Source: Shinella sp032095155 | Lineage (GTDB): Bacteria; Pseudomonadota; Alphaproteobacteria; Rhizobiales; Rhizobiaceae | Assembly (NCBI RefSeq): GCF_049199905.1 | Contig: NZ_JBLZPK010000013.1 | Span: forward strand, 7,009 to 71,008 | Length of the DNA stretch: 64,000 nt | Direction: 5' to 3' | Shown here: piece after piece, positions 41,094 to 51,180 of the stretch | Numbering within the stretch: position 1 is the stretch's first letter | Layout: each line of letters opens with the position of its first letter | Position numbers and translations under genes: made by a program | The notes under the pieces: model-generated | What the model was told of the DNA's origin: nothing | The model's input: only the letters and a program-made list of their open reading frames with translations | Database searches by the model: none

Positions 41094-44000
41094 ATGAACG
41101 GATCGCGAAACCCGCAACGTCCCGGCGAACGCTCTTCGCTCGACGCGCTCAATCGCACCATCGAGGGGCTGGAAGCCCGCATCGAAGGTCTGATGGCCGG
41201 CGGCCGCGACACGCGTCAGCGCAGCGAGCAGGCCCGCTACGAGCCGCAGCAGCGCGCCATCCCGCTGCGCGAGGATCCGGTCTCCGAAATCATGCAGCGC
41301 CAGCGCGCCATCGAAGGCGGCCGCGAGCGCGTCGCCCAGCGTCTGGAGCGCCGCCCCGTTTCCGCCGATCATTACGCCGCCGCCCAGCAGGCCCATGCGG
41401 CCTATGGCAATCAGGCTGCCGCCTATGGCGGGCAGCAGGCCGCTCACAGTGAACGGCAGCCCGCCTATGCTGCTCAGCATGCCGCGCCCGCCCGCGCGGA
41501 CAATTCGGTCGAGGATATCGCCAAGGCGCTGGTCTCGCTGCGCCAGGACCTCAAGAAAGACATCGCCGACGGCCTCGAGCGCGAGATGCAGTCGCTGCGC
41601 TCGGAAATCCGCGGCATCCGCCAGATGGCCGAGGGCCGCGGCAACAATGACGACGTGCGCGAGGAGCTGACCCGCCTTTCCGCCGGCATCGGCCAGCTCG
41701 GCCGCCAGTCCGGCCAGACGGACGGCCTGCGCGTCGAGTTCGACGAGCTGCGGTCCGTGCTTGACGGACTTGCCCGTGAGGATTCCGTGCGCCGCATGGA
41801 AGACCGCTGGAGCGGTGTCGAGCAGAAGCTCTCCATTTTCGATCAGTCGCGCGACGACGAACTGGTGGCGCTGGCCTACCGGCTCGACGAGATGAAGGCG
41901 CAGATCGGTGCGATCAGCGCGACGCCGGCGATCCACGCGCTGGAAGGCAAGATCGAGACGATCGCGCGCGCCATTGACATGCTGGCCCGTCAGGCGCAGC
42001 AGCCGGACGACCGTCATTTCGTCTCCGCCGTCACCTCGCAGTTCGAAGGCCTCGACACGCGCCTCGACGAGATCAGCCGCGCCATCGCCGCTGCCGGCCG
42101 CATGCAGCAGTCGGCTTCCGTCGATACTTCCATGATGCAGCGCCTCGAAGGCCGCATCGCCGATCTCGCCGGCCAGCTCGACATCATGGCCCATCGCCCG
42201 GCGCCGGCACCCGACCAGGGTCTTGGCCTGCGCATCGAGGCCCTGGCCGGCCGCATCGAGGAGATGTCGAACGAGCGCGCGGCGCTGCGTCTCGAAGAGC
42301 GCATCGAGCAGCTGTCGCTGATGCTGGAGAGAAGCCAGCAGGCCTCGCCCGCCCGCGAAAGCGATGAGCTCGCCTATTATCTCTCGGATATCTCGCGCAA
42401 GATCGACGCGCTCGACCAGGGCAGCGTCAACGGCGAGCTTGCCGAACGACTGGATGCACTCGCCCGCCGCATCGACGGCCTCGACACCACACCCGTCGGC
42501 AGCCCGTTCCAGGACGACCGCTTCTCGCAGATCGAAGGCCGTCTTTCGGCCATCGCCGACCGTCTCGATGCCACGCGCGTTGCGCCTGCCGGTGACCACG
42601 AGGCTCTGCGTGGTCTCGAGGCACAGATCGCCCATCTCTCCACGCTGATCAGCACGCCGTCTGCGGGCACGTCGCCTGACGTCGAGAACCGTCTCGCGAC
42701 GATCGAAGACTATATGGCGACCAATGACGAATATATCGTCGAGGCTGCCCGCCAGGCGGCGGAAGCCGTCATGGAAGCCTATCGCCATGCCGGCCCGGCC
42801 AGCGCCGCCTCAACCGACATGGAAGCGATCGCCGGCCTTGCCGACGACCTGCGCGTGCTGGAAGACCTGACGCGTTCGAGCGAGGAGCGCACCGCGCGCA
42901 CTTTCGATGCGCTGCACGACACGCTGGTGCAGATCGCCGGCCGTCTCGAACAGCTCGATGCCCCGCGCGAAACGTTTGGCCGCCGCGAGGCCGTCCAGCC
43001 GCGCGCGGAAATGCCTCGCGCCGAAATGCCGGCCATGGATTTCGGCCGCGCCGAAGAGCCCGCCGCCAGCCTCTATGGCAACGACTATCCGTTCGACGAC
43101 GACGGTTTCGGCAATGCGGCCCGCAGGGCCGAGGCCGAAGCACCGCGCGAGGAAAGCCGCTTCGCCGAAGTCGAGGTCGAGCATATCGACGTTCCCGAAC
43201 GCCCGGTCGTCGAAGGCGAGGCTGAGCAGGCCGTGGCGCTCGTCGCCGCCGAAGCCCAGCCGAAGGGCGGCCTGCTGGCCGGCCTGAAGCGCCGCTTCGC
43301 GCCCGGCCGCAAGGAAACGACCGCCGTCACCGAGCGCCACCAGATCGATCCGGCGCCGGCACTCGACCCGGTCGACGAACTGGCGCCGGAAGAGGCCAAC
43401 CAGCTGCTGGAGCCCGGTTCGGGCGTGCCCGACGTTCGCCGCATTCTGGAGCGCGTGCGCGCCGGCCAGGCATCGGGCAACCGCTCGACGGTTCTGGGCG
43501 AAGGCGACAAGGCGGCCCAGAATATCGCCGCCGCCCGCCGCGCCGCCAAGGTCGCCGCCGAAGAGACCGACGCGATCTCCAGCGTCGTTCCTGGCAAGAA
43601 GGGTGCGAAACCGGCAAAGGCCGGCGACAAGCCCGCCTCCGCGCTGGCACGCCATCGCCGGCCAATCCTACTCGCCGTCGGCGCCGTGCTTCTGGCGATC
43701 ATGTCCTATCCGCTCGTCACCGCCGTCATCAGCGGCGACGACGCACCCGTCATCGTCGAGCAGACCGCCGTCAATTCCGATGCCAAGCCGGCCGAAACGA
43801 CAGCTGGTTCCGGTGAGGCCGTGACAGCCAATACGGCTGCTGCATCCGTTACCGAAGACAAGGCTGATACGAAGGCGCTGGCCGATCCCGCCCGGGCGGA
43901 TGATGCTCTGGCCGGTGACGACAAGAGCGCCGCCGCCGGGACGACGGCGACCCCGACGTCGGGCTCCGACATGCTGGCCGCCCCTGCGACCGGCAGCGAT

Positions 44001-44981
44001 GCCGACACGGCCGGCTTCGAGCCGGTGACGACGCCGGAAGCCGAGCCGGTTGCCGGAACGGACACCTCTGCTGCCACTGACAAGGCGCCGGTCGATACGA
44101 TCGAGACGGCAGCCATCGTCGTTCCCGAGGCCATCACCCCGCCGTCGCTGTCCAAGGCCGCGACCGAGGGCGATCCGCTCGCGCTGTTCGAGATCGGCGC
44201 GCGCTATACAGATGGCCGCGGTGTCGCGACGGACCTCGCGCAGGCCGCGCACTGGTACGAGCTTTCGGCGGCCCGCGGCTTCGCCCCGGCCGAATACCGC
44301 CTCGCCAACCTTTACGAAAAGGGCCAGGGCGTCGAACGCGACCTGGAGCGGGCACGCAAGCTCTATGAGACGGCGGCCGACAAGGGCAATGCCAGTGCCA
44401 TGCACAACCTCGCCGTCCTGCTCGCCACGGGCAGCGGCACGGCGCAGCCGGACTTCAACGAAGCGGCGAAATGGTTCCAGAAGGCCTCCGAACTCGGCGT
44501 GCGTGACAGCCAGTTCAACCTCGCCATCCTCTATGCGCGTGGCAACGGCGTGAAGCAGGATCTGGTCGAATCCTACAAGTGGTTCGCCATCGCCGCCCGC
44601 GACGGCGACCGCGATGCCGGTGCCAAGCGCGACGAGGTGGCGAATGCCATGCGTCCCGAGCAGCTTTCCGACGCCAAGGCGAAGGTCGAGCTGTGGAAGC
44701 CGCAGGCGCTGGACGACAAGGCGAACTCGGCCGAACTGCCCGACGAATGGGTCGGCAAGCCGACCAAGACCGCCAGCGTCGACATGAAGAAGGCCATCCG
44801 CAACATCCAGGCCATCCTCAACAACAACGGCTTCAACGCCGGCACGCCTGATGGAGAGATGGGCAAGAAGACGGTCGCCGCCATCAAGTCCTTCCAGAAA
44901 TCCGTCGGCCAGGCCGAGACGGGCGAGATCGACGACGCGCTGGTGAACGAACTTCTGAAGCGCAACAAACAGCCGAGCTGA
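41094..44981 (+). CDS. podJ: PodJ-like polar organelle development protein
   Basis: A 1295-residue polarity protein. Residues 1-~700 are cytoplasmic, with long coiled-coil repeats (DALNRTIEGLEARIEGLMAG, LARRIDGLD). An Ala/Glu-rich spacer leads to one TM segment at ~856-880 (ILLAVGAVLLAIMSYPLV). The periplasmic part has a Thr/Ala-rich linker, four Sel1-type repeats at ~1026-1182 and a C-terminal peptidoglycan-binding domain at ~1234-1272. This matches PodJ, which in Caulobacter and Agrobacterium marks a pole and controls cell-pole growth and division. RBS GAGGCGAAAG supports the ATG. Confidence 0.85.
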   Translation: MNGSRNPQRPGERSSLDALNRTIEGLEARIEGLMAGGRDTRQRSEQARYEPQQRAIPLREDPVSEIMQRQRAIEGGRERVAQRLERRPVSADHYAAAQQAHAAYGNQAAAYGGQQAAHSERQPAYAAQHAAPARADNSVEDIAKALVSLRQDLKKDIADGLEREMQSLRSEIRGIRQMAEGRGNNDDVREELTRLSAGIGQLGRQSGQTDGLRVEFDELRSVLDGLAREDSVRRMEDRWSGVEQKLSIFDQSRDDELVALAYRLDEMKAQIGAISATPAIHALEGKIETIARAIDMLARQAQQPDDRHFVSAVTSQFEGLDTRLDEISRAIAAAGRMQQSASVDTSMMQRLEGRIADLAGQLDIMAHRPAPAPDQGLGLRIEALAGRIEEMSNERAALRLEERIEQLSLMLERSQQASPARESDELAYYLSDISRKIDALDQGSVNGELAERLDALARRIDGLDTTPVGSPFQDDRFSQIEGRLSAIADRLDATRVAPAGDHEALRGLEAQIAHLSTLISTPSAGTSPDVENRLATIEDYMATNDEYIVEAARQAAEAVMEAYRHAGPASAASTDMEAIAGLADDLRVLEDLTRSSEERTARTFDALHDTLVQIAGRLEQLDAPRETFGRREAVQPRAEMPRAEMPAMDFGRAEEPAASLYGNDYPFDDDGFGNAARRAEAEAPREESRFAEVEVEHIDVPERPVVEGEAEQAVALVAAEAQPKGGLLAGLKRRFAPGRKETTAVTERHQIDPAPALDPVDELAPEEANQLLEPGSGVPDVRRILERVRAGQASGNRSTVLGEGDKAAQNIAAARRAAKVAAEETDAISSVVPGKKGAKPAKAGDKPASALARHRRPILLAVGAVLLAIMSYPLVTAVISGDDAPVIVEQTAVNSDAKPAETTAGSGEAVTANTAAASVTEDKADTKALADPARADDALAGDDKSAAAGTTATPTSGSDMLAAPATGSDADTAGFEPVTTPEAEPVAGTDTSAATDKAPVDTIETAAIVVPEAITPPSLSKAATEGDPLALFEIGARYTDGRGVATDLAQAAHWYELSAARGFAPAEYRLANLYEKGQGVERDLERARKLYETAADKGNASAMHNLAVLLATGSGTAQPDFNEAAKWFQKASELGVRDSQFNLAILYARGNGVKQDLVESYKWFAIAARDGDRDAGAKRDEVANAMRPEQLSDAKAKVELWKPQALDDKANSAELPDEWVGKPTKTASVDMKKAIRNIQAILNNNGFNAGTPDGEMGKKTVAAIKSFQKSVGQAETGEIDDALVNELLKRNKQPS

Positions 44982-45434
44982 TCGGCACTCTGCCGGAGGG
45001 GCCTGAGCAAGGGCTTCTCCGGTTGACTTGTCCAGACCCCGCGGGCATGACGCTCACCACAACGCCGCACGTCGATCACGATGTGCAACAGGCGTTGTGG
45101 CATTTTGTGTGCGCTGCACGATTTCATCCTTAAATCGGCCCCGATTTGCGGAATTATGCAGTAGAAAATTCATGTCTCTCCAAGATGATAAGGCGTTCGT
45201 GAAACGTCCTCATCGATGAGGGTGACGGGCGCGCCGCATGGGCTCGCCTGAGGACCGATCCTTGCGTGATGCGAGGCGCGACCGGCCGATGGAAGGGGTT
45301 CCCTTCCCGCGGCGGGGCGCTTGTCTGCATTCACGGCCTGCCGATAGGAGCCGCGGCAGGGGCAGGACGGGGACAGCGGCTGACAGAGACGTGGCCTCCG
45401 CGAGAGCGGAAACATTGCCGATCGGGGTATCGTT
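44982..45434. other. Intergenic region with a strong stem-loop
   Basis: No gene is supported: short open frames here lack ribosome binding sites and recognisable sequence. The notable element is the stem-loop at 45057-45100. The right end (from ~45175) is GC-rich and leads to the GTG start of the TauE/SafE gene. Confidence 0.55.
45057..45100. promoter_or_regulatory. Stem-loop with nested inverted repeat
   Basis: CCACAACGCC (45057-45066) and GGCGTTGTGG (45091-45100) pair perfectly. Inside, GCAC (45067-45070) and GTGC (45083-45086) pair again around GTCGATCACGAT. As RNA this makes a long, slightly bulged hairpin; as DNA, a possible operator. No T-run follows, so it is not a standard terminator for podJ. 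Confidence 0.45.
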
Positions 45435-46361
45435 GTGACTGTGTACCTGCCTATTGCAGAGCTGTCGGTGAACATCTTCATCATTCTCGGCATGGGCGCG
45501 GCCGTCGGTTTCCTTTCCGGCATGTTCGGCGTCGGCGGCGGCTTCCTCATCACGCCGCTGCTCATCTTCTACAACATCCCCCCGGTCGTCGCGGTCGCCA
45601 CCGGCGCCAACCAGGTCGTCGCCTCCTCGGTTTCCGGCTCGCTGTCGCATTTCCGGCGCGGCACGCTCGATGTGAAGCTCGGCACGGTGTTGCTGGTCGG
45701 CGGTCTCGCGGGCGCCACCGTCGGCATCTGGATCTTCGCGCTGCTGCGCAGCGTCGGCCAGCTCGATCTCGTCATTTCGCTGCTCTATGTAGCCCTGCTC
45801 GGCACCGTCGGCACGCTGATGCTGCTCGAAAGCATCCGGGCGCTGCGCCGCTCGGCCAAGAACCAGCCCGTCTCGCTGCGCCGGCCCGGTCAGCACAGTT
45901 GGGTGCACCGCCTGCCGCTCAAGATGCGCTTCAAGAAATCGAAGATCTATCTCAGCGTCATTCCGGTCGTCGGCCTCGGTTTCTGCATCGGCATCCTGAC
46001 CTCGGTCATGGGTGTCGGCGGCGGCTTCATCATGGTTCCCGCCATGATCTATCTCCTGCGCATCCCGACCAATGTGGTCGTCGGCACCTCGCTGTTCCAG
46101 ATCATCTTCGTCACCGCCTATACGACGATCGTGCAGGCGACGGCGAACCATGCCGTCGACATCGTGCTCGCCTTCATCCTGATGGTCGCGGGCGTCATCG
46201 GCGCGCAATATGGCGTGCGCGTCGGCCAGAAGCTGCGCGGCGAACAACTGCGCGCGCTGCTGGCACTGCTGGTGCTCGCCGTCGGCGCCCGCCTTGCCGT
46301 CGATCTCGTGCAGACGCCCGCCGATATCTACTCCGTCGTCAGCGAGGGGGTCTATCGATGA
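45435..46361 (+). CDS. Sulfite exporter TauE/SafE-family membrane protein
   Basis: A 308-residue permease with eight or so TM segments and two copies of the family's glycine motif: GMFGVGGGFLITPLLIFY and VMGVGGGFIMVPAMIYLL. TauE/SafE proteins export sulfite, sulfoacetate or other small anions. It starts at GTG 45435 with only a weak site. The next gene, encoding a TIGR02186 protein, overlaps by ATGA; this pair is conserved in alphaproteobacteria, so the two probably work together in the inner membrane. Confidence 0.88.
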   Translation: MTVYLPIAELSVNIFIILGMGAAVGFLSGMFGVGGGFLITPLLIFYNIPPVVAVATGANQVVASSVSGSLSHFRRGTLDVKLGTVLLVGGLAGATVGIWIFALLRSVGQLDLVISLLYVALLGTVGTLMLLESIRALRRSAKNQPVSLRRPGQHSWVHRLPLKMRFKKSKIYLSVIPVVGLGFCIGILTSVMGVGGGFIMVPAMIYLLRIPTNVVVGTSLFQIIFVTAYTTIVQATANHAVDIVLAFILMVAGVIGAQYGVRVGQKLRGEQLRALLALLVLAVGARLAVDLVQTPADIYSVVSEGVYR

Positions 46362-47152
46362 GAGCGGTCGCCGCCCTTCTCCTGCTGCTCGGCCTTGCTT
46401 TGCCGGCCGGCGCGCAGGTGCTGGAGGACAAGCCCGTCAATTTCCCGGAAAAGCTGGAGATCGGCATTTCCACGGATGAGATCGCCATTTCCTCGGATTT
46501 CCGCGGTGCGGACCTGACGATCTTCGGCGCCATCGAGGGGTACGACTCGTCGCTGCTCGCCCAGGGCAAATACGATATCGTCGTGGCGCTGGAAGGCCCG
46601 AAGGACAACAACACGGTACGCGTCAAGGAGCGCATCTTCGGCATCTGGGTCAACCGCCGCTCGATGACCTTCGAACTCGTGCCGGAATCCTATTCGCTGT
46701 CGAGCACCCGCGATGTCGAGACGATCGCCCCGACGGCGATGCTGAACGGCGTGGGCGTCGGCATCCAGCACATCCGCCTGTCGCCGATCGGCTATGTCGG
46801 CGATGGCAGCAACGTCACGGAGTTCCGCGACGCGTTCCGCCGGCTGAAGGAAAGCGGCGGCTTCTACCAGCGCGATCCCGGCGGCGTGCAGTTCATCAGC
46901 GCCAGCCTGTTCAAGGCGACCGTCAAGCTGCCGGCCAGCGTGCCGAACGGCACCCATGTGGTGCGCGCCCATCTCTTCCGCGATGGCGTGTTCATCGCGG
47001 AAAAGGCGCTGCCGCTGCGCGTGATGAAGACCGGCATCGAGCAAATGATTTCGAACGCCGCCTACAACAATTCGCTGGCCTACGGCGCCTTCTCGGTGAC
47101 GCTGGCGCTGCTGACCGGCTGGCTCGCCAGCGTGGTCTTCCGCAAGGATTGA
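46358..47152 (+). CDS. TIGR02186-family membrane-anchored protein
   Basis: A 264-residue protein with signal peptide (MRAVAALLLLLGLALPAGAQ), a periplasmic beta-rich domain (KLEIGISTDEIAISSDFRGA, then FGIWVNRRSMTFELVPESY) and a C-terminal TM anchor (YGAFSVTLALLTGWLASVVF). It is the regular companion of TauE/SafE in alphaproteobacteria. The overlap ATGA couples the two. It may gate or load the exporter from the periplasm; function not established. Confidence 0.82.
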   Translation: MRAVAALLLLLGLALPAGAQVLEDKPVNFPEKLEIGISTDEIAISSDFRGADLTIFGAIEGYDSSLLAQGKYDIVVALEGPKDNNTVRVKERIFGIWVNRRSMTFELVPESYSLSSTRDVETIAPTAMLNGVGVGIQHIRLSPIGYVGDGSNVTEFRDAFRRLKESGGFYQRDPGGVQFISASLFKATVKLPASVPNGTHVVRAHLFRDGVFIAEKALPLRVMKTGIEQMISNAAYNNSLAYGAFSVTLALLTGWLASVVFRKD

Positions 47153-47647
47153 TCATCCGGCCCGGCGCGCGACGGTCGCCTCATAGGCGGCCTGCAATTC
47201 GCCGAAGACGGAACGGGCGGGCGCAGGCGCGCCTCTGTGGATGGCGCGCAGCTCTTCCATGAAGGCCGCCCACATCTCCGGTCCGCCATCCTCCAGCAGT
47301 TCGGCGCGGATCGACAGCTCCTCCGTGACGGGCAGGAAACGCCGCCCCCAGGCGCCCATCATGGCAAAGACCGGCACCAGCGCGATGCCCATCTCGGTCA
47401 GGCTGTAGATCGCCTTCTGCTTGTGGCTCGGATCGTCCTCCCTGGTGATCAGCCCTTCCGCGACGAGGCGCTTCAGCCGATCCGCCAGGATATTGGAGGC
47501 GATGCGCTCTTCCGATTGGGTCAGCAGCTCGCGAAAGTGGCGGCGGTTGCCGAACATCATGTCGCGCAGCACGATCAGGCTCCAGCGATCACCGAGAATT
47601 TCCAGCGTCAGGTTGATCGGGCAGCCGGACCGGTTCGTGTCTTTCAT
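47153..47647 (-). CDS. HxlR-family transcriptional regulator
   Basis: A 164-residue winged-helix regulator: CPINLTLEILGDRWSLIVLRD, then FRELLTQSEERIASNILADRL (recognition helix) and a wing ending in YSLTEMG, followed by a helical dimerisation tail. HxlR proteins sense aldehydes or oxidants, often through the N-terminal Cys seen here (SGCPINLT). GGAGATCCCG precedes the ATG at 47647; an in-frame start at 47698 is weaker. Leftward, behind pdeM by 53 bases. Target unknown. Confidence 0.87.
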   Translation of the reverse strand: MKDTNRSGCPINLTLEILGDRWSLIVLRDMMFGNRRHFRELLTQSEERIASNILADRLKRLVAEGLITREDDPSHKQKAIYSLTEMGIALVPVFAMMGAWGRRFLPVTEELSIRAELLEDGGPEMWAAFMEELRAIHRGAPAPARSVFGELQAAYEATVARRAG

Positions 47648-47700
47648 CGGGATCTCCAAAACTGCTTGCATGATACAAGCGGTTTCTGTGTCCAGCAATG

Positions 47701-48426
47701 TCAGCCACGCAGGTTGGAAAAGCGCACCGAGTAGATGCGGTCGCGGCCGAGCATGTGGGCGACGAGGGCTTGCCGGTCGAACAGGCCGGTCATCGCCCTG
47801 TGGCGCAGGTCCAGGCCACCGGTCATCAGGCCGAAGGCGGGCATCAGCAGGCGTTTGCCGTCGGTCGCGAAACAGGGGCGGCGGACCGCCTTCTCGCGAC
47901 GGATGACGGTGGCGGCGGGGTGCAGGTGGCCGGCGATCTCGCCGACGGGCGAAATCAGCGACGGCTCGTGGCGGAAGGCGAGGCCGGCATAGTGCAGTTC
48001 ATCGGCGGATTGGCCGGGCAGGTCCACGGTGCCGTCGGGATCGTGGTTGCCGTTGATCCAGATCCACTCGCGGCCGCGCGCAAGATCCGCGATCTTGCTG
48101 CGGAAGATGTCCGGCAGATGGGCGGAGCCGACACGGTCGTGGAAATTGTCGCCGAGGCTGACGACGATGGCCGGGTCGTGCCTGGTAATGACGGCTTCCA
48201 GCACCTTCAGCGTGGCGAGCGTGTCATAGGGCGGCAGCATCATGCCGCGGCGCGCGAAAGCGGCGCTCTTTTCGAGATGCAGGTCGGAGACGACGAGCAG
48301 GCGGGTTTCCGGCAGGTAGAGCGCGCCGAGCGGATCGCAGACGGCTTCCACGCCCGCAACGACGGTGCGGGCGGAAACCGCGCCGAAATCCTGTATATCC
48401 ATCGATGCCAGCGCCAGTCTCTGCAT
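47701..48426 (-). CDS. pdeM: Ligase-associated DNA damage response endonuclease PdeM
   Basis: A 241-residue calcineurin-like metallophosphoesterase. Metal-site motifs are visible: LLVVSDLHLEKS (D, H), VVSLGDNFHD (GD), WINGNHDPDG (GNHD) and GEIAGHLHPAA (GH-x-H). PdeM genes accompany the Lhr-like helicase of the ligase-associated repair module in bacteria, and here it starts 16 bases past the helicase stop. It probably trims or cuts damaged DNA ends. The matching DNA ligase and exonuclease genes are not in this window. Confidence 0.9.
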   Translation of the reverse strand: MQRLALASMDIQDFGAVSARTVVAGVEAVCDPLGALYLPETRLLVVSDLHLEKSAAFARRGMMLPPYDTLATLKVLEAVITRHDPAIVVSLGDNFHDRVGSAHLPDIFRSKIADLARGREWIWINGNHDPDGTVDLPGQSADELHYAGLAFRHEPSLISPVGEIAGHLHPAATVIRREKAVRRPCFATDGKRLLMPAFGLMTGGLDLRHRAMTGLFDRQALVAHMLGRDRIYSVRFSNLRG

Positions 48427-48442
48427 GCGCGTTCGTCACGTC

Positions 48443-50977
48443 CTAAATATTGTCGTCGCCCATGGCCTCGGCGATGAGGTCTTCGGCGGCTTCGGCCAGA
48501 AGCGAATCCTGCGCTTCGCCCGCCACCGTCTCCTTGCCGATTTCCAGCATGATCGGCACGGCGAGCGGCGAGATACGGTCGAGCCGCCGATGGGTGATGT
48601 GGCCTTTGATTCGCATCAGCATATCGCCCAAGCGCTGAATATCCAAAAGCCCCGCCGCCGCATCGTTGCGGGTGGCTTCGAGCAGGATGTGGTCCGGCTC
48701 GTGGCTGCGCAGCACATCGTAGATCAGGTCGGCGGAGACCGTGACCTGCCGCCCGGTCTTTTCCTTGCCCGGATGGCGCTGCTCGATCAAACCGGCAATC
48801 ACGGCGCAATTGCGGAAGGTGCGTTTTAGCATGAAGCTTTCATCGAGCCAGGCTTCGAGATCGTCACCCAGCATGTCCTCGTCGAAGAGATCCGAAAGCG
48901 ACGGGCGCTCGATGGCGAAGGACGTGCCGAGATCGTCCAGCGCCCAGATGGCGAGCGAATAGTCGGTCGCGACGAAACCGAGCGGCCGGCGGCCGGCACG
49001 CTCCAGCCGGCGGGTCAGCAGCATGCCGAGCGTCTGGTGGGCGAGGCGACCTTCGAAGGGATAGGCGACCATGTAGTGGCGGCTGCCGCGGGGAAAGGTT
49101 TCGATCAGCAGCTCGTCGCGCTTCGGCAGCGATGAGATATCACGCTGCAAGGCGAGCCAGTCGCGCACCTGATCGGGCAGGGCACCCCAGCGCTGCGGGT
49201 CGTCCAGCATCGCGCGCACTTGATCGGCGAGATAGGTGGAGAGCGGGAATTTGCCGCCGGCGTATGCCGGCACCTTCGGGTCGAGCGAGAAGGCCTGGCT
49301 GACGAGGCATTCGTTCTCGCGGATACCCTCGAAACGCAGCACCTTGCCGGAGAACAGGAAGGTATCGCCGGGCGCCAGCATTTCGAGAAAGTATTCCTCG
49401 ACCTTGCCGAGCGACGCCCCGCCGCGACCGACCGCACCCTTGGCTCCGCGCTTGACCATGCGCACGTTCAGCATCGGCATTTCGACGATGGTGCCGAGAT
49501 TGAGGCGATATTGCTGGGCGACACCAGGATTGGAGACGCGCCACAGGCCGTCCGCCGTCTTGCGGATGCGGGCATAGCGCTCATAGGTCTTCAGCGCATA
49601 ACCGCCGGTCGCGACGAACTGCACGATGCGGCCGAACTTTTCACGCGGGAGATCGGCATAGGGCGAGGCGGAGGTGATTTCCGCAAACAGCGCATCCTCG
49701 TCGAAGGGGGCGGCGCAGGCCATACCGAGCACATGCTGGGCCAGCACATCGAGCGCGCCGTCGCCGACGGGGGGCGTGTCCTGCGCGCCGAGATAGTTGG
49801 CATCGAGCGCCGCCTGGCACTCCATCACCTCGAAGCGGTTGGCCGGCACGAGGATGGCGCGGCTCGGCTCGTCCATGCGGTGATTGGCGCGGCCGATGCG
49901 CTGGGCAAGGCGCGAGGCACCCTTCGGCGCGCCGACATGGATGACGAGATCGACATCGCCCCAGTCGATGCCGAGATCGAGCGTCGAGGTGGCGACGACG
50001 GCGCGCAGCCGGTTTTCCGCCATGGCCTGCTCCACCTTGCGACGCTGGCCGACATCGAGCGAACCATGATGCAGCGCGATCGGCAGCGTGTCCTCGTTGA
50101 TGTTCCAGAGTTCCTGGAACAGGATTTCCGCCTGGCTGCGGGTGTTGACGAAGAGCAGCGAGGTCTTGTGCTGTTTGATCGCCTCATAGACCTCGGGCAT
50201 GGCATATTTCGCCTGATGGCCCGACCAGGGCACGCGCGCCTCGCTCTTGAGGATAGTGATGACGGGCTTGGCCCCGCCGGGTGCGGTGACGAGGCCGGCA
50301 TGGAGTTCCGCGTTGGGCGTTTGCGCGACCAGCCAGCGGCGCAGGTCCATCGGCTCGGCGACGGTGGCAGAGAGGCCGATGGTTTTGAGGCCGGGCGCCA
50401 GGTGGCGCAGGCGCGCGAGGCCGAGCGACAGCAGATGGCCGCGCTTGGAGGTGACGAGCGAGTGCAGCTCGTCGAAGATGACGTATTTCAGGTCCTTGAA
50501 GAAACGCGGCGCCTCGCCATTGGCGATGAGCAGCGCGACCTGTTCGGGCGTGGTCAGAAGGATGTCCGGCGGGTTCAGCCGCTGGCGCTGGCGTTTGGAT
50601 TGCGGCGTGTCGCCGGTGCGCGTTTCGACCGTGATCGGCAGGCCCATCTCCGAGACCGGCTTCATCAGGTTGCGCTCGATATCGACAGCGAGCGCCTTGA
50701 GCGGCGAAATGTAGAGCGTGTGGATGCCGGTGAAGGCGGAGCCCGGCAGGATCTTTCCGCGATGGGTAAGATCGGTCAGCGCCGGCAGGAAGCCGGCGAG
50801 CGTCTTGCCGGCGCCGGTGGGGGCGATCAGCAGCAGGCTTTCGCCCGCATCGGCGCGGGCAAGCAGCTCCATCTGGTGCGCGCGCGGCTGCCAGCCCTTG
50901 TCCGCGAACCAGCGGGTGAAGGGGAGCGGCAGCAGGGAGAGGCCTTGGGCGGCGTGGTTCACGTGAGAATCGGGCAC
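48443..50977 (-). CDS. Ligase-associated DNA damage response DEXH-box helicase (Lhr-like)
   Basis: An 844-residue superfamily 2 helicase of the Lhr-core type. Walker A is LIAPTGAGKTLAGF, the DEXH box is VIFDELHSL, motif III is GLSATV, and motif VI is QRIGRANHRMDEPSRA. The C-terminal half has the winged-helix and DUF4175-like Lhr core region. It translocates on single-stranded DNA and unwinds hybrids during repair. Starts at GTG 50977. It forms an operon with pdeM downstream and, loosely, the HxlR gene. Confidence 0.9.
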   Translation of the reverse strand: MPDSHVNHAAQGLSLLPLPFTRWFADKGWQPRAHQMELLARADAGESLLLIAPTGAGKTLAGFLPALTDLTHRGKILPGSAFTGIHTLYISPLKALAVDIERNLMKPVSEMGLPITVETRTGDTPQSKRQRQRLNPPDILLTTPEQVALLIANGEAPRFFKDLKYVIFDELHSLVTSKRGHLLSLGLARLRHLAPGLKTIGLSATVAEPMDLRRWLVAQTPNAELHAGLVTAPGGAKPVITILKSEARVPWSGHQAKYAMPEVYEAIKQHKTSLLFVNTRSQAEILFQELWNINEDTLPIALHHGSLDVGQRRKVEQAMAENRLRAVVATSTLDLGIDWGDVDLVIHVGAPKGASRLAQRIGRANHRMDEPSRAILVPANRFEVMECQAALDANYLGAQDTPPVGDGALDVLAQHVLGMACAAPFDEDALFAEITSASPYADLPREKFGRIVQFVATGGYALKTYERYARIRKTADGLWRVSNPGVAQQYRLNLGTIVEMPMLNVRMVKRGAKGAVGRGGASLGKVEEYFLEMLAPGDTFLFSGKVLRFEGIRENECLVSQAFSLDPKVPAYAGGKFPLSTYLADQVRAMLDDPQRWGALPDQVRDWLALQRDISSLPKRDELLIETFPRGSRHYMVAYPFEGRLAHQTLGMLLTRRLERAGRRPLGFVATDYSLAIWALDDLGTSFAIERPSLSDLFDEDMLGDDLEAWLDESFMLKRTFRNCAVIAGLIEQRHPGKEKTGRQVTVSADLIYDVLRSHEPDHILLEATRNDAAAGLLDIQRLGDMLMRIKGHITHRRLDRISPLAVPIMLEIGKETVAGEAQDSLLAEAAEDLIAEAMGDDNI

Positions 50978-51180
50978 GGCGTTAAGCTAATTCACGCGGC
51001 CGGAAAAAAAAGCGGCCTTTGCAACAATCTCCGCGAACCGCTGAAACGCGGGGCCTTCAAGGCGATGCCAGCTTTTCACATCGCGGACACGAGGCCGTTA
51101 CCGCGGAAGAAAGATGAAACTTTTCGCGCAGGCCTCCCGTTTACAGCCCCGTGACAGAGAAACTGATAGGAGAATTCCCA

